Source: Phoronis australis (Eukaryota > Phoronida > Phoronidae). Taken from it: DNA of 64,000 nt. The stretch spans positions 147,457 to 211,456 of the forward strand of contig NMRA01000367.1 in the NCBI GenBank assembly GCA_002633005.1, in the 5' to 3' direction. The notes beneath the pieces are model-generated. The model was not told the DNA's origin and did not search any database. It saw only the letters and a program-made list of their open reading frames with translations. The position numbers were made by a program, and so were the translations under genes. Positions 1 to 10,400 of the stretch are shown in pieces (the first letter of the stretch is position 1; each line of letters opens with the position of its first letter).

Positions 1-600
1 TGGTCGGTCCCGCTGTTTGTGTGCAAAGTTCTGGTAGGCAATCGTGAAATGCCATCAAGTAACGAACTGCTTCAATATGCGTCTTGTTTTTATGGCAAAT
101 TCTCAAGCCCTTCTTTCTGGGGCTGAGTATGCGCATATCTATGAGTCACCTATCACTCGAATATGTTACTGCCAATGCAACTCCAGCGACTTAAGTGTGG
201 AACTCCCGCGTACACGACTAAGAAGCTGTACATCAAAAGAGAACAGCGACAGTTCTAAGTGAAAGAGTATATCAGCTCGCCTCTGTAAGTTTAAGCAGCC
301 CAGGGGTTTACTTGACAATGAACGTAGACCCCATGGGGTTATAAAAGACCAATGTTCCCCAGAACCGCAATGCTCTATTCTGATGTTCCTTGGCAAAATG
401 TTCCAATTCGTGCCCATAGCAAACTGTTAGCGACCTCTTTAGTCTTCCCTTCCTACATCCCACAATCGAATAGGGAGGGTGGCAAAACCACTGTCACATT
501 TCTTTGGCCTAATTTTTTGAAAATCTGTTTATCTAGTGCACTGCAGTCAGAAACTTAGTGCGACAGACAGCATCGCACAAAGCAGAGGTACTGATGCTGG
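1..600. mobile_element. Relic copy of hAT-like element interior
   Basis: This stretch aligns by eye, in the same orientation, with the inside of the hAT-like element at 30192-33500. Shared anchors include TGGTCGGTCC at 1 and 30711, a block near 95-135 matching 30825-30865, a block near 183-280 matching 31855-31950, and the GTTCC/CCCGG-rich stretch near 350-410 matching about 32040-32100. The copy lacks the insertion found at 30911-31836, so it shows the pre-insertion state of the family. The short reading frames here match no known protein. The left end is cut by the window edge. No gene is seen. Confidence 0.55.
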
Positions 601-792
601 TGTGGTTCTTGAAGTGGGACCATGGAAAGAAAATAGAGTAACAAAGCATTCAAATATTATATTTTGAAATAAATCCATCAACTAATTTGTTACGTTATGT
701 AATATACTTCACATTGCCAAACCACCGCCTCAGAGACTGCTTGCACTCATTGTGTTGATGTGGATGAGCTTCCGTTGAATCCTGTGAAGCGT

Positions 793-992
793 CAGTTAGC
801 CACAGTGTCTGTAGCTGGTCAGTTGAAATGGTGAAGCTAGTACAGTTAGCCACAGTGTCTGTAGCTGGTCAGTTGAAATGATGAAGCTAGTACAGTTAGC
901 CACAGTGTCTGTAGCTGGTCAGTTAAATGATGAAGCTAATACAGTTAGCCACAGTGTCTGTAGCTGGTCAGTTGAAATGATGAAGCTAATAC
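793..992. repeat. 50-bp minisatellite, 4 copies
   Basis: Four direct copies of a 49-50 bp unit beginning CAGTTAGCCACAGTGTCTG, starting at 793, 843, 893 and 942. They differ by a few bases. The array abuts the fold-back element that starts at about 999. Confidence 0.9.
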
Positions 993-998
993 AGGATG

Positions 999-1447
999 TT
1001 CATACGTCGGAAGCTTTTGGGCGAATTATGCCTCACACCGATTAAAACATCAAAGTCAGGCTGTTCTACGTACCTTTTGCGCATAGAAGGACACCTTAGG
1101 AGGCCATCCATGTCTTTAATTCCTTCCAACTCGTACAAATACTCCGGTTATCAAACTTTTTATTCGAGCAGTCCCTCGTTCAGTTCCCAAAATTGGAAAC
1201 TGGCCATATTTACACAGCGCACATCAGGGGATACGACGTCATACCACCTGCCGTGCATAGTGTTAAAAATGGTCAGTTGTCAATTAGGAGAATGAAGGAC
1301 TGCTTAATGATAACGGGAATATTTGTTTGTGTTGGAATAATTAAAAGGTACTTATAATAACAAATCGACTTTAACAATCAGTTTGAGGCACAATTCACCG
1401 AAAAGCTTCCGGTGTATGAAGTACCTATAGGAGCTTCACTGTCAGTA
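999..1447. mobile_element. Fold-back/MITE copy A (GGAAGCTTTT ends)
   Basis: The ends are inverted repeats: TTCATACGTCGGAAGCTTTT at the left and its diverged complement ending near 1420, continuing inward to a shared TGCCTCA. The inside also contains ATTCCTTCCAACTCG followed by CTCCGGTTATCAAACTTT. A second copy lies at 6067-6440. No coding capacity is recognised. Confidence 0.65.
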
Positions 1448-1568
1448 GTTCACGTGACGGTGGTCAATGTCTATCTCTATCGTACTGTATCGTAGTCGCT
1501 GGTTTGATTTTCGAGTCGGATAATCCTAACTAAAGAGTGTTATCAACCTCAAATAATTCGAAGAATTA

Positions 1569-2470
1569 GGCACTAGTCGGATATAATGGACCCTAACTTA
1601 TTCCAAATAAATCCACTAAATGTGGGTCTAAATGAATGATTTTGATATCGTTGCATTCCTCAGACATCTGGCTATCCGTACATATCCACCTTACAACCCT
1701 CAATTACTCCGTTCTATAACTACGCTATTCCGAACTCGGTCCACTTTAGCCACGCGCATTGTAAAATCGGCAGCCATTTCAGGGAACTTACTATACTTAG
1801 CGCCATCTATCGGCGATCTGCTACACCACGCGCTGTTCCTTTTTTATCAGTCAACGTCATTGGTCGATTTCGTCNGCTATCCGTACATATCCACCTTACA
1901 ACCCTCAATTACTCCGTTCTATAACTACGCTATTCCGAACTCGGTCCACTTGAGCCACGCGCATTGTAAAATCGGCAGCCATTTCAGGGAACTTACTGTA
2001 CCTAGCGCCATCTATCGGCGATCTGCTACACCACGCGCTGTTCCTTTTTTATCAATCAACGTCATTGGTCGATTTCGTCAATTATTAACGTCACCGTTAT
2101 TAATCATCGTACGTCTGCTCTCATCATCACCTTCGTCGTCTCTCTCACGATCGTATCTGTCATCGTCATGTTATCTCGTCCATGTTGACTGATGAAAAAA
2201 GAACAGCTACTGTTGTAGCAAATCACCGATAGATGGCGCTAGATATAGTAGGTTCCCTGAAATGGCTGACGATTGCATGATGCGCGTGGCTAAAGTGGAC
2301 CAAGTTCGGAATGGCGTAGTTATAGACTAGAATAATTGAGGGCCGTGAAAAGAATTTGTACAGATAGCCAGATGTCTGAGGAATGCAACGATACCAAAAT
2401 CATTCACTTAGACCTACATTTAGTGGATTTATTTGGAATAAGTTAGGGTCCATTATATCCGACTAGTGCC
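1569..2470. mobile_element. Long-TIR fold-back element with TA duplication
   Basis: A 902-bp element bounded by TA on both sides (1567-1568 and 2471-2472). The left arm begins GGCACTAGTCGGATATAATG, and the right arm is its near-perfect inverse complement. Similarity by eye extends about 258 bp (left about 1569-1826, right about 2213-2470). A TA target duplication suits a Tc1/mariner-type mobilised non-autonomous element. Most of the left arm is present twice with a 205-bp period (1671-1875 and 1876-2080), with an N at the joint. The 186-codon reading frame that covers this region is a by-product of the repeat. Confidence 0.8.
1671..2080. repeat. 205-bp tandem duplication around a single N
   Basis: The segment starting GCTATCCGTACATATCC at 1671 recurs at 1876 with very few differences, and the only N of the region (1875) lies at the junction. 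Real duplication and wrongly joined contig ends are both possible. Confidence 0.85.
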
Positions 2471-2472
2471 TA

Positions 2473-3018
2473 CTAGTGTTTGCAAGCTACTAATCTAGGA
2501 AGTCAATTTCATTGAATTTGTGGAGAGTTACTTAAGAATTGTGTCGTCAAAGTGCAAGCTGTGACTGTCTACATTTGTGGGGTGAGATATAGCGCCTATA
2601 GCGGTCCCTGGTTTAGAGAACCAGTTTCATCCACTTCGTAGGCCTAACGGGCCCGTTATTTAATGACTGCATGGTTCTTTAAATCCGGGACCGCTTTATC
2701 CAACCATGCAGTGCCAATGCCATTCAGTGCTTTCAGCATTTGAGGTTGATTGACGTCCTGTTGCTGAATGCTACCAATTCCCATTAATTAGTAATTTGCA
2801 ACAAAGGAGCATCATCGAGGCCTCTTTAACTTTGATTGTTTAGTTGTCGAATATTTGGCCCAATCAGTCAGCTCTACTAGTACCCAGTTGCTGTCAATGT
2901 ATGCAAATTTCCTATCGCCGTTGCTGTATTAATTATTATTATTATGCGAATATTTCTATGTTTCTAGATTCTCTTGTTTATAATGGCATCATTTCAACTA
3001 CTATTTCTTTCATTTCAG
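2473..3018. other. Intron of TMEM53-like gene, no further feature
   Basis: No repeat or exon is recognised here. It ends in a pyrimidine-rich acceptor (TTTCTTTCATTTCAG) at 3018. The upstream TMEM53 exon, which should encode the N terminus with a GWGG-like motif, was not found in this window and probably lies before it. Confidence 0.5.
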
Positions 3019-3670
3019 ATATATAACTATCCGATACACCACACCAACCAATGATGTGTTGTCAACGCCAGCCCAGTTGAGAAAGAAAGCCATCAAGGTT
3101 CTTGAACTTCTGTTCGACCTTAATCTCGAGGACAACCCTCTGTTTTTCCATGTCTTCAGTAATGGTGGTGGACAGCTATATCACTGTATTGTGGAACTCC
3201 TGTTGACAAGAAAAGAAAACAGAATGCTACAAGTCCACGGGACTATATTTGACAGCTGTCCATCAAAAAATCAGTTGCGTGTTGCAGGAGATGTCCTTAT
3301 GCATGGATATGATGCAGGATTTTGTAAAGCTTTGGCGTCATTTGTTATCAGCTTCTTTCTCAGTTGCTGGTTTGTTTTCCACTACATCTGGTGTTTGTTT
3401 TCCAAGAATAAAACGTGGAATATCCAACTGTGGGACTCCATTAGGGATCACCACTCGCGGTGGCCCCAACTGTTTCTGTATTCCAAGAAAGACAAATTAG
3501 TGAAGTATAGTGATATTGATGAGCTGGTAAAGTGCCGCACATCCCTTGGAGTGGATGTGAGCGCCACCTGTTGGGAGGATTCTGCCCATGTACAACATCT
3601 ACAGGCTCACGTAGAATCGTACACTCAGCAGTGTTTAAGTTTTGTAGACGACTGTACACCTAAATACTGA
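3019..3670 (+). CDS. TMEM53: TMEM53-like (DUF829) protein, last coding exon
   Basis: This exon gives 216 residues after the acceptor at 3018 (phase: one base completes a codon, then YITIRYTTP) and ends with TAA/TGA context at 3670. It matches the C-terminal two thirds of TMEM53, a DUF829 protein with an alpha/beta-hydrolase-like fold, reported at the nuclear envelope/ER in vertebrates. Visible landmarks are FHVFSNGGGQLY (nucleophile Ser in an SNGG elbow), GTIFDSCPS, a hydrophobic stretch near FVISFFLSCWFVFHYIW (membrane segment), SRWPQLFLYSKKDKLV (Asp region) and the SAHVQHL His. All three positions of a possible catalytic triad are kept. Upstream exons lie outside the window. It is in the same orientation as PPWD1, whose first recognised exon starts 3.7 kb downstream. 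Confidence 0.9.
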
Positions 3671-6066
3671 CTAATGTGTCTTGATAAGAAGTAATTGCAT
3701 GAGTTTTCTAACTTCGTGCTTTTTCATTTCACTTTGACAAGTTGCCTCCTCCTCGTTGCAACAAATTCAGTGCCTAGTTTTCTCCTGAGACGAGTGTTGC
3801 TCACTATAGTTGGGAATGCTCAGCCTTGGGTGGTATCAGAACTTCAGATTTTGAGCCTGACACCTCAGCAGGAGATGGTTAATATGCATCCCATTTGTTC
3901 AATTTGGTTGTGGCTATCCACTGTTAAATTTAAAATTCATGCATTCACAGTGACGTGACTAAGTTATTTTTACATTCATCTAAAGGAAATACATTTTAGC
4001 AACTTCGAAGTGAATGAAAAAATATGTTCACCTATGAGAGAAGTTACATTAATTTTTAAGAGTGTGCTATATGACTGCTTTGTGCAGAAACTTGACATCC
4101 CAGATGTTTACTTTGTGTAATGGAATTAGGCTTAACTCAATGCAGCTCTTTTGGCCGCAGGAGAAAACTTGGCTATGTGTTTGGTGTGAAGGGCTTTGCT
4201 GTGACCTGTGATACTGCAATTTTGCCGTGCATAAATGTGCAGTATTTTTCTTATCCATGAATAGTGATTTGAAAGTCCCCGTGGACATAATTCTGTATAA
4301 ATTTTCAGGCTGTTCTAAATCATGAAATTAGTCTGGATGCATGAACGAATAGAAAATTGGGCTTAGGACGAGGATGAAAAATTTGTTAGTAAATCGTGAA
4401 GTCAATAATTTTACAGTTTAGATAAAACTATTTTGCGACCTCCCTTCACTTCCCCCCACATAGCCATCTTGTTCTTATATTGTGTTGCTTTTAGATTTTT
4501 CCCTTTTTGGTAATATAGTACAAGAACATTCCACATATCATATGTCTAATATATTTTGGAAAACTTTACATTTTTATAAATTTTGGTTACTCTTGATGGA
4601 TGTGTATACAGATCTGCTTTTTTCAGTTGGACTGCTGAAACAGAGTTTGTTGAGTTTTATTTGTGATAAACAATTGTGTAGTACAACTCTTAAGTTGGGT
4701 AGAGGTACAGTGAAACTGGTATATGTCGGGTCCAATGGGTCTAGATTTTTTCTGGTGAGTCAAGTGAACTGTCTAGAAGTAACTACTATTGGAACTTTGA
4801 CTGAGTTTAAATAGAAGATCTGACTTTTTTGTGTTTGATTTTTTCCAGATTGACTCTTTTAAGTTGGCATTAATTACAAAAAGAAACTAAGATACTTTTT
4901 GTGGTCACATTTGGTCGATTCAAAGTCCGGCTTTTTGCTTCAAACTAAGCTTTTAAAAAGCCTCATCAATAACAATAGCCAGTTGATATGGTGAAGCGCT
5001 TAGTTTAGTATGAACCAAACAGTAAACTCCAGGGGTCGCTGGTGTAGCTGTACTACTGTAAAATCTCACCACTTTAGAACGCCACATGGCAGAGAAGTGA
5101 AATTTTATTTATTTTTTTTCATGAATGATAAGTAGCATATTAAGGCTTAAATGTCAGTTTTAACTTGCATACCACTGCTACCATCAAAACAAAGTTTTAA
5201 GAATCTCAAGGCATTCAATGTTTGGAGCCTTTGAAAATATTAAGAGCCAATTTTGGCAAAATTTTTGTCTGATATTGGTGAGATTATAGCATACTGCAGC
5301 TTCTGGGACTTCCGAACTTCATGGTCTTTCCTTTCACATGAATGAGTAGAGTTGCCTACTTATTCTGCTCACAAAGTAATCTGTTCCTATTTATGTGGAT
5401 GGCAGAATTATGTCTCTCACTTGGAGTAAGGTATTTCAGTATTACTTCCATTTTTGTGCTATGCACATTAAGCTCTTGCTCATATGATTTTCTACTTTGT
5501 TTTGAAAAATGTTTGTGCTGTTTTATTTTTTTCTTTTGCTTAATAAGATTAAGCTGCAGTGATGTTTTTATAAGAGTTTGTTGAGATTTACATTTTTAAC
5601 TCTTCTTAGCCGTGTTGTTGTTGACAAGTAATAATTAATTTCAAGTGGTATAGTGATATTTTTAGATTAACTGTTTTTATCAGTTTGTAGTTAGCACACC
5701 AACTTAGGGGCATAATGTCATGGTCGTAGACATCCAGTACTGTGATGTCTATGGTCATGGTGCTATAGTAAAATACTGCAGATTCAGTGTGCATGTGTGT
5801 CGAGTCCAGAAGCCTTTGTAGTTCTACTTTGAATTTTTATCCGTGGCTTCGTGCAGATGCTTCAAGCCATTTAGGGCTGTTCCAGTAAAATTCGTGTGGG
5901 AGGGGGGGNCTGACACATCAGCCAATCAGCGATCGCTTTCAGAATTCAGTGTTTTGACCATGAATACGAATTGGCTTTTGTTTGGCATGCAAGTCAGGCA
6001 AATGTGAGTTTTATTTGTATGTTAGAACCGATTAACTGCAACATTATTTTGACTACAGTCCCCTTT
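3671..6066. other. Gene-free interval between TMEM53 and PPWD1
   Basis: AT-rich DNA that probably includes the TMEM53 3' UTR at its left end. The reading frames are short and lack protein-like composition. An isolated N lies at 5909 in a G run. I looked for the missing first PPWD1 coding exon (charged, lysine-rich, ending in KKRKV or similar with a phase-1 donor) and saw no convincing candidate. Confidence 0.5.
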
Positions 6067-6440
6067 TAAGAGACTGTCAATGTATTTAATTCCTTCCAAC
6101 TCAAAGAAATACTCCCGTTATCAAACTTTTTCTTCGAGCAGTTCCTCGTTCAGTTACCAAAATGGAAAACTCTTTTAACATAATGTTACATTGCGCGTGT
6201 CAGGTAATATGACATCAGTGTGCCTAGTGTAAAAATGGCGAGTTACCGAAGGTTTGATAACAGGAGTATTTCTTCAAGTTGGAAGGAATTAAATACATCA
6301 GCGGCCTCCTAAGACGTCCTTCTATGCGCAAAAGCTATTTATTACAACATGACTTTGATGTTTTAGTCAGTGTGAGGCATAATTCACTGAAAAGCTTCCG
6401 GCATATGAAGCTCCTATAGGAACTCCACTGTCTCTACTGG
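6067..6440. mobile_element. Fold-back/MITE copy B (GGAAGCTTTT family)
   Basis: Second copy of the family at 999-1447. It contains ATTCCTTCCAACTC with ACTCCCGTTATCAAACTTT, and then their inverse complement at about 6250-6290, followed by a right arm with GAGGCATAATTCACTG and AAAAGCTTCCGGC. The left terminus is truncated or diverged. Confidence 0.6.
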
Positions 6441-7406
6441 GCCAGCTAGAGATGGTGATCACTGTCTACCTGGCCTTCATGCAGCGTACATCCAAATAAC
6501 ACGCTGGGAAGGAGCCCAATTTATCATTTGGATGCCCACTGTCAATCAGAATATCTCCAGTTTGCTCACCCACATTGTAAGATTACCAGGACTCCCAGTT
6601 AATGAAAGATGGGTGATAGTTTCAGAGATAAGTGTTGGCCCTTTCAACTACGAATTCTTGCAAATGTTCCAACTGCCTCCAAAGGTGTCCAACTTGGCTA
6701 AAAAGATGCATATATAGTAACATGACTTTGATAGTTCGGCAAGGGTTTAGCATAACATTGAGAAAATCTTCTGGCATACAGGATTGATTAAGATATGACA
6801 CTGCCTATATGTGTAGGCTTTTTGTTTCGCTTTCAGAAGTACCACGTCTAACATTTTCCAAGCTTTGAAATGTAACTTTTAACGGTCATTTTTGCTGCTT
6901 TCAGAAGTACCTTGTCAATTGTTTCCAAGTCACAGGAAACGTGTTTTTCAAAAGAAAGGCTAGTCCTTAGGCTAGTCCATTGGCTAGTCCACTGAAAATT
7001 TTCCTAGTCGTGAAATATGGCATTTGGCATCCATGCAGAAGTACGCGTTTGACATTTTCCAGCTCCTAAAATGTATTCTTTTAATGGCCATTTGTGTTAC
7101 TTTCGGTGCCGTTGATGAAATGCTTCCAAAGATCAGTGAGACTTTAAGAGAGACCTTGATATTTTTCCTCATACCTCTCAATTTTACCAGTAGGCACCCC
7201 CTGGTATTTGCTGTCAGTACACTCTGAGGGTCATGTCAGACTGACCCTCTCCCCATCTAATCTTAAGCATGTGTACTGATTAGTCATCTTCATTGGTCAT
7301 AGCTCGGACATCAGATTGTTTGTAGGTTGTTGATATCTGTCCCAGATGTATAGAAGCTTTCTAACATGTATTACAGTTGAGTTGCAGAGTTAACTTTATG
7401 TTTCAG
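6441..7406. other. Intron/upstream DNA before first recognised PPWD1 exon
   Basis: No exon is recognised. A degenerate direct repeat of about 70 bp containing CAGAAGTAC...ACATTTTCCA occurs near 6834-6900 and 7036-7105. The interval ends at the acceptor TTTCAG at 7401-7406. Confidence 0.45.
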
Positions 7407-10400
7407 TTCTTCAGTTTGAACATGTCTATCTTGATCAGCTTCCTAATGTTGAAGCCTATGAGAAGAGTTTCATGCACAGAGACGTCATAACACACCTGGT
7501 GGTGACAAAGTAAGTAGACCTATTGTTTTTAAAGGCCAGTGTTATGTTAAGTAAGTTGACTGAGGAGGACTGTGTTATGTTAAGTAGACTTACTGTTAGA
7601 GGAGGACAGGGTTATGTTTAGACATAGTGTTTGAGGGGGCATTTCAAAACAACATTTTGAGATGTTGGGGGGGAGGTAGGCGTTGAAACTTGAAGTACCT
7701 TAATGATCAGTATGGGTAAACACGTCAGACACTGCTACAAGAGCCAAACTGGGGATTTGTCGTTATTCTGTGTTGGTAGCTAGATGGACATTCATAAAGA
7801 CATAGACACTCCCAGGGCATGTTACATGCTGTAACAGAACTTTTTTGTTCTGTCTCAAGACTTAAATTTGTTTTCTATTAATTAAGGACAAACTTCATTG
7901 TGACAGCTAGTTGTGATGGACACGTGAAATTTTGGAAGAAAAATGAAGACGAAGGCATTGAGTTTGTTAAACACTTCCGCAGTCACTTGGGTGAGTAGTA
8001 CAATTAGTGTGAATACATCGAGTTGTATTAAACACTTTTGCTGTTTCTGGGGTGCATTATTTGTGAGAATCATCAAGTAAAGATGACAACATTGTGTTTG
8101 TCACATGACTTTGTGTACTCTAGTAGCACATTGGCTCTGAATACTCCTTAAACAATTTTATTTTTTACTTTAAGTTTGTATCTGTATCTTTGGAGTTCCT
8201 TGAGTGTTTTTCATAAAATTGGGCAAACCAGTCTCTGTTATGAAGGTGACAGCATCTCTCCAATTGACCTTGCGCCAGAAAATGAATGACAGGTGTGATT
8301 GACCAATCAGAATGCTGCATTCCGGACATCCCTCCAGACTACAGTTCAAGTCGCCATCTTGTCCGACAAGCATTAGCGGCTGTAGGACAAAACACGTTCA
8401 ACTACAATGTGCATTTTAAATGGCCAAGAGGTGCTGGTGTGGTGTGTGTAATTCAGACAGTCGTTATATCGACAGAGATGAAAATCCTGTCAATTTTTGT
8501 CCTTTTCCGAAGCCTAAAAGTGACGTTGTAAGGAGCAAACGGTGGATTACTTAAACTGTGTGTACTCCCACTCGAGCAGCCCTAACCCGTCAACTTTGTT
8601 TGACCACTCGAAAGCTAAACACAAGTGTGTTCTAAAGTATGCACTATTTTTGATATTTCTTCCCAATATTGAATTTTTAGCTCTGGATTACAGTCTTTGT
8701 TAAGTGTGTGACCCACCGCCTCTGCGATCACTTTCTGGTTCATTATAACCACATGACAACCATAGCGCTGACGAAAACGAGTTAAAATATAGCCAATCAT
8801 AAGTCAAAATGCATTGCATGCCTATCTACTTACTTATTAGAGGCTCTTACATCTATACTGACTGTGAGTGTTGTTATAGGCCTATTCCTATTCCTTCTTA
8901 ACTCCTCCGTCTTGGCCCTGTCGACTGGCTCGTGACTGTTATTATCTTGACAAAGATTGCCAGTAAAAGCCAAAGTGAAGGATTGAAAACTTTATTATGA
9001 ACATCAGAGAAAATACACATTAATTACTGAAAAAGTAGCATTTTGGCGCTACGCCGTGGCACTACAGAAACAGCAAGCACGTACTGAGTAAATACGCAGT
9101 GCCCGTATTAGTGGTTGACATGTACGTAGTATGTAACTCAGATATAAAACAACAGATTCATAGGCAACATTCTGCAGTCGCTTTGTTTAGTCTGTCTTCA
9201 GAGGTCATGATCACGGTCACCACTCAAGTACTGACCGGGTTAGGCTGGTGTCGCTTCATCAAAATCACTACCTTTGAAATGTTAATTTGAATGGTTACAG
9301 TGGGACTCCGAATTTCGACTTGTTACATGTGTCTGTCACGGCGCCGGCTCGACCATCGGCGATCACTGCCGGGACACGAAATTTTCGGCTAAACTGTCAC
9401 AGTTACAGCTCAGTAGGTTTCTTGATCCCCTAAATATTTTAGTAAAACGTTCGTTTTGCTTTGAGGGAAGAATTGTTATTCATTAAGGATTTTTACTAAT
9501 CATTTTTATCTGAATTCGTGCAGTTTTTCTCGACGCTGATGTCAACTCTATGAGACTCGTAGGATTTGCGTTGACTTCTGAAACATCCGTGGGAGGTTTA
9601 TATGTCAGGTGTCCTCGACGTAAATCTTCACTCCATTCCCGTGGGAACCTTTCCTGAAGGCTGTTGCCTTTTATCTTTGTCATGGCGAGATTCATAGGGA
9701 AGATAATGTTTGCCAAAGTCTGCATGAATATCAGCTCGCTCACCGGTCTTGCTTGATGAAGACATCCTCTAATGTCGGATTTCCGCATCACGTGACATCA
9801 TAGGCGGAGCGATCTTCTGCTGGCGTAAGGTCAATTTGGGATGGATTTGACGTATTCTGCACCATTTAATGGCCATTTTCATGATACGAAAAAATCATCT
9901 AAGATGCACACCATTTGCATTGCAGTCATGAGCGCATTTCAAGGCTCTGCGTTGCTCTGGTTTGGATATGACTTTTTGTCCAAAAACCCCATCTGCTAAA
10001 TATTTACTGGATTTGTTTTCAGAAATCTCATCAGTACTGATTTTCTTACATTATGCTTTACAGTTCCAATTTAAAACTAGATAACGTTGCAAAGCATGTG
10101 AGACATGTCCTCATTACAATGTGACACGTACAAGTTTATAATCTTTGCATCGTCATTGATATCATGTGGTTAATCATTGTTTACTCAAACTATGTCCTTG
10201 CTGTGGTCGTCATGGTCATCATTAGTGTTGCCATTGGTGTCACAACCATTGTCTTCATCATTAGTGTTGCCATTGGTGTCACAACCATTGTCTTCATCAT
10301 CGTCATCAGCCTTCGCCATGTGTCATTCTTCAAAACAATTTCATTTGAAACTTGAATGACGCTTTGTGGATGACCAACCTTTAATATCACTGACAATCAA

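Noticed and set aside
1632-2192. 186-codon frame
   Set aside because: It runs through a duplicated fold-back transposon arm and an N; no protein-like homology.
9483-9791. 102-codon minus-strand frame inside the THAP element
   Set aside because: Not recognisable as a transposase part and on the opposite strand to the THAP fragment.
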